DNA from: Bacillota bacterium
Lineage (GTDB): Bacteria > Bacillota > Clostridia > Peptostreptococcales > Natronincolaceae
Length of the DNA: 36,622 bases
Assembly (NCBI GenBank): GCA_023387935.1
Contig: JAEWHG010000002.1
Location: 1 to 36,622 of the forward strand
Reading direction: 5' to 3'
Made by a program: the position numbers and the translations under genes. The notes beneath the pieces were generated by a model. The model was given only the letters and a program-made list of their open reading frames with translations. It did no database searches and had not been told where the DNA came from. This document shows positions 29,799 to 36,622 of this stretch, one piece after another. Position 1 is the stretch's first letter. The number at the start of each line of letters is the position of its first letter.

Positions 29799-31778
29799 AT
29801 GGAAGAATTTCGAATTGTATCGGATTATCGCCCTACAGGTGATCAGCCAAGAGCTATAGAAGCAATAGTTGACGGTATTAATAAAGGCTCAAAGCATCAG
29901 GTGTTGTTAGGTGTTACAGGCTCAGGTAAGACATTTACCATGGCAAATGTTATAGAGAAGGTTCAGAAACCAACTTTAGTAATCGCTCATAATAAGACGC
30001 TGGCAGCTCAGCTTTGTAGCGAATTTAAAGAATTTTTTCCAAATAATGCAGTTGAGTATTTTGTAAGTTATTATGATTACTACCAACCAGAAGCTTACGT
30101 TGTTAGTAGTGATTCTTATATAGAAAAAGATGCATCTATAAATGATGAAATAGACAAATTAAGACATTCGGCGACGGCTGCATTACTAGAAAGGCGAGAC
30201 GTTATTATAGTTGCAAGTGTATCCTGCATTTATGGTTTAGGGGATCCAGATGAATATAAAAATTTAATGGTTTCTCTCAGAACAGGCATGGAAAAAACCA
30301 GAGAAGAGGTTTTAAAACAGCTAGTAGATATACAATATGAAAGAAATGATATAAACTTCATCCGTGGAACATTTAGAGTAAGAGGAGATATTGTAGAGAT
30401 TTTTCCAGCCTCATCCTCAGAAAATGCTCTTCGCATCGAATTTTTTGGTGATGAGATAGATCGGATTATGGAAGTAAATGCTTTGACTGGAGAAATAATC
30501 GGAGTAAGACAGCATGTTTCCATATTCCCAGCTTCCCATTATGCTACAGGAGCTGATAAGGTAGAAATCGCAATAAAAGCAATTGAAAAAGAGTTAGAGG
30601 AAAGGGTTAAGGAGTTTAAAGCAGAGGACAAACTAATAGAGGCTCAAAGAATTCAGCAGCGTACTATGTATGATATTGAAATGCTTCGTGAAGTAGGTTT
30701 TTGTCAAGGAATAGAGAATTACTCTAGACATTTAACTGGCAGAGAACCAGGAAGTAAGCCGTATACTCTTATGAATTATTTCCCTGATGATTATTTAATT
30801 ATTATTGATGAGTCTCACGTTACAGTTCCTCAAATCAGAGCAATGTATGGAGGAGACCGTTCCAGAAAAGAGTCCTTAGTTAACTATGGGTTTAGATTAC
30901 CATCTGCCTATGATAATAGACCACTTAATTTTGAAGAGTTTGAAGGTTTGGTTAATCAAGCTGTATATGTGAGTGCTACTCCAGGGCCATATGAGATGGA
31001 GAAGACAAGTGCAGTGATAGAGCAGGTAATAAGACCTACAGGATTGTTAGACCCATTAATAGAGGTACGGCCTATTAAAGGACAGATCGATGATTTAGTA
31101 GGAGAAATAAAACAGAGAATAAAGAAGAAGGAAAGAGTTCTTATTACAACTTTAACAAAAAAAATGTCCGAGGATTTAACGGATTATTTAAAGGAAGTTG
31201 GTATAAAGGTAAAATATCTACATTCAGATATAAAGACAATAGAGAGAATGGAAATAATAAGAGACCTTCGTTTAGGAGAATTTGATGTTTTAGTAGGAAT
31301 TAACTTATTAAGGGAGGGCCTTGATTTGCCAGAAGTATCCTTGGTAGCTATATTGGATGCAGATAAAGAAGGTTTTTTACGTTCAGAAACATCTATGATT
31401 CAGACTATTGGTAGAGCCGCTAGAAACTTAGATGGTAAGGTTATTATGTATGCTGATAGGATTACTAAATCTATGAAAACAGCGATTGATGAGACGGACA
31501 GAAGAAGAAAGATACAACAAGAGCATAATGAAAAACATAATATAGAACCTAAATCAATACAAAAGAGCATTAGAGACGTCATTGAAGCAACTAAGGTTGC
31601 AGAGGAAGAGGTTAAATACGGAAAATCATCAACTAAAAAGAATTTATCACAAGAGGAATTAGAAAAGCTAATTAAAAATCTTGAGGTTGAAATGATGCAA
31701 GCAGCTGAAGATTTGCAATTTGAAAGAGCTGCAGAATTAAGAGATAAAATAGGATCTTTAAAAGAACAGCAAGTATAG
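29799..31778 (+). CDS. uvrB: Excinuclease ABC subunit B
   Basis: 659-aa damage-verifying helicase of nucleotide excision repair. Walker A GVTGSGKT has Lys44, the beta-hairpin segment is YFVSYYDYYQPEAYV, Walker B is LIIIDESHVT, and helicase motif VI is QTIGRAARN. The C-terminal UVR domain (EMMQAAEDLQFERAAELRDK) binds UvrC. GTGAGGAG lies before the ATG; length is normal. It is the first gene after the LexA-controlled promoter and is followed by uvrA after 16 bases. Confidence 0.98.
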   Translation: MEEFRIVSDYRPTGDQPRAIEAIVDGINKGSKHQVLLGVTGSGKTFTMANVIEKVQKPTLVIAHNKTLAAQLCSEFKEFFPNNAVEYFVSYYDYYQPEAYVVSSDSYIEKDASINDEIDKLRHSATAALLERRDVIIVASVSCIYGLGDPDEYKNLMVSLRTGMEKTREEVLKQLVDIQYERNDINFIRGTFRVRGDIVEIFPASSSENALRIEFFGDEIDRIMEVNALTGEIIGVRQHVSIFPASHYATGADKVEIAIKAIEKELEERVKEFKAEDKLIEAQRIQQRTMYDIEMLREVGFCQGIENYSRHLTGREPGSKPYTLMNYFPDDYLIIIDESHVTVPQIRAMYGGDRSRKESLVNYGFRLPSAYDNRPLNFEEFEGLVNQAVYVSATPGPYEMEKTSAVIEQVIRPTGLLDPLIEVRPIKGQIDDLVGEIKQRIKKKERVLITTLTKKMSEDLTDYLKEVGIKVKYLHSDIKTIERMEIIRDLRLGEFDVLVGINLLREGLDLPEVSLVAILDADKEGFLRSETSMIQTIGRAARNLDGKVIMYADRITKSMKTAIDETDRRRKIQQEHNEKHNIEPKSIQKSIRDVIEATKVAEEEVKYGKSSTKKNLSQEELEKLIKNLEVEMMQAAEDLQFERAAELRDKIGSLKEQQV

Positions 31779-31794
31779 GAAGAAGGTATATAGA

Positions 31795-34641
31795 ATGGCA
31801 AGAGATAAAATTATTATTAGAGGAGCAAAGGAAAATAACTTAAAAAATATTAGTGTTGAAATACCTAGAGATAAATTCGTAGTTATAACAGGTCTTTCTG
31901 GCTCAGGAAAATCATCCTTGGCTTTTGATACAATTTATGCTGAAGGTCAAAGAAGATATATGGAAAGTATATCATCCTATGCAAGACAATTCTTAGGGCA
32001 AATGGAAAAGCCAGATGTGGAATATATAGAGGGGCTTTCACCAGCAATTTCAATAGATCAAAAAACTACGAACAAAAACCCTCGCTCTACTGTGGGGACT
32101 GTTACAGAGATATATGATTATTTAAGACTATTATTTTCCAGAGTAGGTACGCCTCATTGTCCAGTATGTGGTGTTGAGATTAGCCAGATGACAGTTGAGC
32201 AAATCGTGGATAAAATTATGGATTTAGAAACTGGCACAAAACTTCAACTTTTAGCGCCTATTATTAGAGGAAAAAAAGGAGAGCATCAAAAGGTACTAGA
32301 GGAAATTAAAAAAGAAGGGTTTGCGAGAGTTCGCATTAATGGAGAAGTAAAGGACTTATATGAAGATATTAAGCTCGCTAAAACAAAGAAACATAATATA
32401 GAAGTAGTCGTAGATAGGATTGTTGTTAAAGAAGGCATAGAATCTAGACTTGGAGATTCTATAGAAACTGTATTAAAGCTGAGTGAAGGATTGGTAGTTG
32501 TAGATATAATAGGTAAAGAGGAAATATTATTTTCCACGAAGTTTGCATGTCCAGAGCATGGTATTGGAATTGAAGAACTAGCACCTAGAATGTTTTCCTT
32601 TAATAGTCCTTTTGGTGCATGTCCTGAATGTAATGGAATTGGTCATATGAAAAAGGTAGATCCAGAGCTAATTATTCCAAATAAAGACTTAACTATAAGA
32701 CAAGGTGCCATAGCACCTTGGAGTGGATCTGGTAGCTCTAATGATAATACCTATTACTTTAAAATACTAGAAAGTATAGTGAATCAGTATGGTTATGATG
32801 TGGATACACCAATAAGTGATTTTCCTGATGATTTAATAGAAGATATTCTTTATGGTACAAGCAATAAAAAGGTAGAGTTCAGGTATGAATCTAAATTTGG
32901 TGGAATTAGAGATTACTCCGCAGTATTTGAAGGAGTTATTCCTAATTTAACAAGAAGATACAGTGAAACGAATTCTGACTATATAAGAGATAAGATTGAT
33001 GAATGTATGTCCGAGATTAAGTGTGGCACTTGTAAAGGAGCTAGACTTAAGGATGTCATATTAGCAGTTAAAATTGGGAATAAAAACATTTCAGAAGTAA
33101 CGGACCTATCCGTAAAGGATGCAAAAATATTTTTTGATGAATTGGATCTTGATGAAAGAAAAAACTATATTTCTAGACAAATATTAAAGGAAATTAAATC
33201 TAGATTGGATTTTCTAGTAGATGTAGGCTTGGATTATTTAACTTTATCTAGAAATGCAGGGACCTTATCAGGGGGAGAATCACAGAGAATACGTCTAGCC
33301 ACTCAAATTGGCTCTAGCTTAGTAGGCGTATTGTATATTTTAGACGAGCCAAGTATAGGATTACATCAAAGGGATAATGAAAAGCTATTAGGGGCATTAA
33401 GACATTTAACTGATGTAGGGAATACAGTAATTGTAGTAGAGCATGACGAAGATACTATGTTTGTAGCAGATCATATTATAGATATTGGTCCTGGGGCAGG
33501 CATACATGGTGGTAAAGTAGTAGCAGAGGGAACTGTAGATGAGATTATGGCATCGGAGGAGTCAATTACAGGACAATATTTAAGTGGTAGAAAGGTGATA
33601 CCAGCTCCAAAAGAAAGACGAAAGCCCAATGGAAAATGGATAAAAATATTAGGTGCAAAAGAAAATAATTTAAAAAACTTAAATGTAGATATACCTTTAG
33701 GCGTATTTACTTGTGTTACTGGTGTTTCTGGATCTGGTAAAAGTACATTAATTAATGAAATTTTATATAAGCGCATTGCGCAGGATATAAATCGTGCAAA
33801 AACAAAGCCAGGAGCCCACAAGGATATAAAAGGACTAGAGCATATTGACAAGGTAATAGAAATAGATCAAAGTCCTATAGGAAGAACACCCCGCTCTAAC
33901 CCTGCTACCTACACCGGTGTATTTGATGATGTTCGTGATATATTTGCACAAACTACTCAAGCAAAAATGAAAGGTTATCAAAAGGGAAGGTTTAGTTTTA
34001 ACATAAAGGGTGGAAGGTGTGAAGCTTGTAGCGGTGATGGTATTATAAAAATTGAGATGCACTTTCTTCCAGACGTTTATGTACCTTGTGAGGTATGTAA
34101 AGGAAGACGATACAATAGAGAAACATTGGAAGTTAAATATAAAGGTAAAACAATCGCTGATGTTTTAGAGATGAATGTGGAGGAAGCACTTTTATTCTTT
34201 GAAAATATACCTAAAATACAAAGAAAAATGCAGACATTATATGATGTAGGACTAGGGTATATTAAATTAGGACAACCTTCTACCCAATTATCAGGTGGAG
34301 AGGCACAGAGAATTAAGCTAGCATCCGAATTAAGTAAAAGAAGTACAGGAAAGACATTATATATTTTAGATGAACCTACGACAGGTCTTCATATTGCTGA
34401 CGTGGATAGATTAATAGAAGTATTGCAGAAGCTTGTAGATGGAGGAAATGCAGTTCTAGTTATAGAACATAATTTAGATGTTATTAAGACAGCCGATTAT
34501 GTAATAGATCTTGGTCCAGAAGGTGGAAGTGGTGGAGGAGAGATTATTGCCAAAGGAACTCCAGAGGAGATTGTAAAAGTAGATAGATCCTATACAGGTA
34601 AATTTTTAAAACCATTTCTCGAAAAGAACAGAACAATTTAG
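31795..34641 (+). CDS. uvrA: Excinuclease ABC subunit A
   Basis: 948-aa damage-recognition ATPase with two ABC modules. The first Walker A is GLSGSGKS (33-40), the second GVSGSGKST (about 645). Signatures are LSGGESQRIRLATQIG and LSGGEAQRIKLASELS. Zinc clusters appear as CPVCG, CPECNGIG, CGTCKGARL and the CEACSGDG/CEVCKGRR pair around the DNA-binding zinc finger. Length is usual. AAGAAGGT precedes the ATG. It is co-transcribed with uvrB under LexA control. Confidence 0.98.
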   Translation: MARDKIIIRGAKENNLKNISVEIPRDKFVVITGLSGSGKSSLAFDTIYAEGQRRYMESISSYARQFLGQMEKPDVEYIEGLSPAISIDQKTTNKNPRSTVGTVTEIYDYLRLLFSRVGTPHCPVCGVEISQMTVEQIVDKIMDLETGTKLQLLAPIIRGKKGEHQKVLEEIKKEGFARVRINGEVKDLYEDIKLAKTKKHNIEVVVDRIVVKEGIESRLGDSIETVLKLSEGLVVVDIIGKEEILFSTKFACPEHGIGIEELAPRMFSFNSPFGACPECNGIGHMKKVDPELIIPNKDLTIRQGAIAPWSGSGSSNDNTYYFKILESIVNQYGYDVDTPISDFPDDLIEDILYGTSNKKVEFRYESKFGGIRDYSAVFEGVIPNLTRRYSETNSDYIRDKIDECMSEIKCGTCKGARLKDVILAVKIGNKNISEVTDLSVKDAKIFFDELDLDERKNYISRQILKEIKSRLDFLVDVGLDYLTLSRNAGTLSGGESQRIRLATQIGSSLVGVLYILDEPSIGLHQRDNEKLLGALRHLTDVGNTVIVVEHDEDTMFVADHIIDIGPGAGIHGGKVVAEGTVDEIMASEESITGQYLSGRKVIPAPKERRKPNGKWIKILGAKENNLKNLNVDIPLGVFTCVTGVSGSGKSTLINEILYKRIAQDINRAKTKPGAHKDIKGLEHIDKVIEIDQSPIGRTPRSNPATYTGVFDDVRDIFAQTTQAKMKGYQKGRFSFNIKGGRCEACSGDGIIKIEMHFLPDVYVPCEVCKGRRYNRETLEVKYKGKTIADVLEMNVEEALLFFENIPKIQRKMQTLYDVGLGYIKLGQPSTQLSGGEAQRIKLASELSKRSTGKTLYILDEPTTGLHIADVDRLIEVLQKLVDGGNAVLVIEHNLDVIKTADYVIDLGPEGGSGGGEIIAKGTPEEIVKVDRSYTGKFLKPFLEKNRTI

Positions 34642-34660
34642 GTCCAATGAACTACGGTAT

Positions 34661-34667
34661 TTCGACA
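34661..34667 (-). promoter_or_regulatory. Possible Spo0A box before the PilZ gene
   Basis: The minus strand reads TTGTGTCGAAAT, with the TGTCGAA core. It overlaps a weak hairpin (ACACAA at 34665-34670 with TTGTGT at 34679-34684) just after uvrA. The evidence is slight. Confidence 0.2.
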
Positions 34668-34755
34668 CAATATAACAATTGTGTGAAGGATTTTATTTGT
34701 ATATAAAGAATATATACTGTAGATTCAGATTTAATTTGTTAGGAGATGAGATGGA

Positions 34756-35406
34756 ATGCTTAATAGCTTTCTAAAAGTGGGAAGAAGTATTAAAATAGAG
34801 ATTAGTATCATCCCTTCCTATTTATTTTTTAAGGGACTTATTGAAAGTATTAAAAATGATATATTTTCAATTAAGATTGATGGTACGTATGCTCAGAAAG
34901 ATCCTCAAATTGTGAAATGCACTATTACGGATGATGCTAAAACAAAGGTTTGCATATTCGAAACAATAGTAAAACATGTAGATAAGGATCACTTATTTTT
35001 AGCTATACCTGAAAAAGAAAAAATTAATATTCTTCAAAGAAGAGAGTTTATAAGAGTTCCATTAGAGAAAGAAGTAAACTGTTATTTAATAGGTATTAAT
35101 GATAAAAAAATAGAAAGTAACAAAGTATTTCCTGCAACGATAAAGGATATTAGTGGTGGTGGCGTACTGTTAAATAGCTCCCTATCTCTACCGCCTGGTA
35201 CAATATTGGTTTTTGAAATAGAATTAGATCATCATAAGTTTTTACTAACTATTAATGTATTAAGAAATATAGAAAATGAGGAGAATGGCACAATGGATTT
35301 AGGCTGCCAATTCATAGGCATTGATGATAGTGATCGACAAAGAATTATGGCATATTGTAATAAGAAGCAATCTATTCTAAAAAGAAGAAGTAGAGCTTTG
35401 GAATAA
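34756..35406 (+). CDS. PilZ domain c-di-GMP receptor (YcgR-like)
   Basis: 216-aa cytosolic protein. Residues 1-90 resemble the YcgR N-terminal beta domain (FKGLIESIKNDIFSIKIDG). Residues 93-210 are a PilZ domain with both ligand motifs intact: RREFIR, whose Arg96 and Arg100 form RxxxR, and DISGGG (131-136), the DxSxxG loop. It should therefore bind cyclic di-GMP. In the family such proteins adjust flagellar motors or surface behaviour; no flagellar gene is nearby. AGGAG precedes the ATG, 115 bases after uvrA. An 18-bp terminator follows. Confidence 0.9.
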   Translation: MLNSFLKVGRSIKIEISIIPSYLFFKGLIESIKNDIFSIKIDGTYAQKDPQIVKCTITDDAKTKVCIFETIVKHVDKDHLFLAIPEKEKINILQRREFIRVPLEKEVNCYLIGINDKKIESNKVFPATIKDISGGGVLLNSSLSLPPGTILVFEIELDHHKFLLTINVLRNIENEENGTMDLGCQFIGIDDSDRQRIMAYCNKKQSILKRRSRALE

Positions 35407-35456
35407 TATCAAGCCTATACCAATATATAAAATAGTTGGTATAGGCTTGATATATT
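35406..35456. terminator. Strong terminator after the PilZ gene
   Basis: Arms 35406-35423 and 35436-35453 are complementary over 18 bases (core CAAGCCTATACCAA), loop 12, followed by ATTTATT. Confidence 0.82.
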
Positions 35457-35524
35457 TATTAAGAAAATATCCATAATGATATGTAAAGAGTGATAAAATA
35501 TAATATATAGATATGTCGCAGTTT

Positions 35525-35631
35525 CGCAACTCAAATTTATTTGCTTCCTATGGTCGCATAAATTTGGTGCTCATTGCGTTTGACCTACCATCAATTTATT
35601 GCTCCTTTTAGTCGCATAAATTGGGTTAGGT
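35525..35631 (+). repeat. Pair of hairpin repeats before uvrC
   Basis: Two related hairpins in tandem. The first pairs CAAATTTAT (35532-35540) with ATAAATTTG (35558-35566), enclosed by CGCAA and TTGCG. The second pairs CAATTTAT (35592-35599) with ATAAATTG (35616-35623), enclosed by GACCTA and TAGGTC. Both loops end in GTCGC. The second ends 18 bases before the uvrC start and could influence its translation. Confidence 0.65.
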
Positions 35632-35649
35632 CATAAAAAGGAGGAAAAA

Positions 35650-36622
35650 ATGTTTGATTTAAAAGAAAAGCTTAGAACCCTACCGGATAAACCAGGCGTC
35701 TATATGATGCGAAATTCTGAACAGGAAATTATATATGTGGGTAAGGCTATATCTCTTAAAAATAGGGTGAGGCAGTATTTTCAGTCCTCCAAGAATCAAC
35801 ACCCAAAGGTTAAGGCTATGGTATCCCATATTACTACATTTGAATATATTGTTACAGATTCAGAGCTAGAGGCTTTAATTTTAGAGTGTAACTTAATCAA
35901 AGAAAATAGACCGAAATATAATGTGCTATTAAGAGATGATAAGACCTATCCTTATATTAAAGTAACTACAAATGAGGAGTACCCAAGAGTAATTAAAACT
36001 AGAAAGGTTATTAAGGATAAGGCTAAGTATTTTGGACCGTACACAAATATTGGAGCTCTAAATGAAACCCTAGAAGTAATTCATAATATATATCCCATTA
36101 GAACTTGTAGCAAAAATATTGAAAAAATGATAGAAAATAAAGAAAGACCGTGCTTAAATTACCATATAAAAAAGTGTATAGGTCCATGTACTGGGACTGT
36201 TAATAAAGAAGAATATATGAATATCGTTCAAGAAATTATTATGTTTTTAGATGGCAAAGAGGACGAACTGATTCGAAAAATAGAGGAGAAAATGAAGAAA
36301 GCAGCTAGTTTAATGGATTTTGAGAATGCAGCTAAATATAGAGATCAAGTAATAGCACTGAACAGCGTTGTAGAAAAACAAAAGATCGTTTCTACAAATG
36401 AGCAGGATCAAGATGTTATTGCAATGGCTCAAGGCGATAAGGATACTTGGATCCAAATATTTTTCATTCGAAAAGGTAAGCTGGTTAAAAGAGAGCATTT
36501 TATATTAAAAAATACAGAAGGGGATAGTAATCAAGAAATTATATCCTCATTTTTAAAGCAGTTCTATAGTGGATTAACATTTATACCTAAGGAAATATTA
36601 ATTGAAGAGCGTGTTGAAGATT
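35650..36622 (+). CDS. uvrC: Excinuclease ABC subunit C (5' part, cut by window end)
   Basis: 324 residues are visible of a protein usually about 600 aa; it runs off the window. UvrC makes both incisions in nucleotide excision repair. The N-terminal GIY-YIG nuclease is present: LPDKPGVYMM, IIYVGKAISLKNRVRQYF (the YVGKA form), then the TDSELEALILECNLIKENRP segment with its catalytic Glu, and RDDKTYPYIK. The Cys-rich middle (RTCSKN, RPCLNY, KKCIGPC) and a UVR-type segment (SLMDFENAAKYRDQV) follow. AAGGAGG lies seven bases before the ATG. The stop codon is outside the window. Confidence 0.96.
   Translation, partial: MFDLKEKLRTLPDKPGVYMMRNSEQEIIYVGKAISLKNRVRQYFQSSKNQHPKVKAMVSHITTFEYIVTDSELEALILECNLIKENRPKYNVLLRDDKTYPYIKVTTNEEYPRVIKTRKVIKDKAKYFGPYTNIGALNETLEVIHNIYPIRTCSKNIEKMIENKERPCLNYHIKKCIGPCTGTVNKEEYMNIVQEIIMFLDGKEDELIRKIEEKMKKAASLMDFENAAKYRDQVIALNSVVEKQKIVSTNEQDQDVIAMAQGDKDTWIQIFFIRKGKLVKREHFILKNTEGDSNQEIISSFLKQFYSGLTFIPKEILIEERVED

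Noticed and set aside
31400..31801. 133-aa minus-strand frame over the end of uvrB
   Set aside because: Antisense shadow of the uvrB C-terminus, Ser/Cys/Leu-rich, without a ribosome site or relatives that I recognise.
1..36622. Transfer RNA, ribosomal RNA, transposase, integrase or phage genes
   Set aside because: None recognised on either strand. Repeats here are short and carry no genes.

Overview
The window is low-GC DNA with AAGGAGG-type ribosome sites, frequent TTG and GTG starts, sigma-A promoters with 17-bp spacers, and a Gram-positive SOS box. The gene content (split transketolase, EndoA/EndoAI, CsaB/TagA cell-wall genes, YitT, FtsEX plus an M23 hydrolase) fits an anaerobic, probably spore-forming member of the Clostridia. 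An Alkaliphilus-like genome is my guess from general resemblance; nothing here proves the genus. No rRNA, tRNA, CRISPR array, phage or transposase gene was seen.

Layout. 1-46: tail of an unidentified gene. 86-2964: two transporters transcribed divergently, an APC amino-acid permease (minus) and a YuiF-like Na+/H+ antiporter family protein. 3114-6760: a molybdate ABC operon modA-modB-modC, followed by a small regulator that joins an excisionase-type helix-turn-helix to a TOBE-like C-terminus. It has decamer repeats in the modA leader and a structured modA-modB gap. 7013-8604: a three-gene membrane-protein operon of unknown function. It encodes a 56-aa protein and two clear paralogues of 119 and 148 aa, transcribed from a consensus promoter overlapped by an operator-like palindrome and preceded by a ~425-nt, extremely AT-rich leader. 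8635-10427: an unknown lipoprotein (minus) and an unknown coiled-coil protein.

10637-12941: acpS, alr, ndoAI and ndoA, the conserved Firmicutes order. 13258-17817: a secreted protein, a DUF5693 membrane protein, CsaB and TagA. They look like a unit for making and pyruvylating a secondary cell-wall polymer. A YitT protein, a split transketolase and a PrcB_C-like protein follow. 21579-24401 is a large exported phosphodiester-glycosidase-family protein whose C-terminus looks like a metallophosphoesterase without its metal ligands. 24574-29575: a 5-formyl-THF cyclo-ligase (minus), then ftsE-ftsX, their likely M23 hydrolase partner, and an S41 C-terminal processing peptidase. 29653-36622: LexA-controlled uvrB-uvrA, a PilZ c-di-GMP receptor, and the 5' part of uvrC, cut by the window end.

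A family of short structured repeats sits at gene ends (10476-10512, 12942-13078 and, inverted, 18721-18879). Different copies show compensatory base changes in their stems. A second hairpin repeat pair lies just before uvrC. The best candidates for something undescribed are the paralogous membrane operon with its regulated promoter and leader, and this repeat family.
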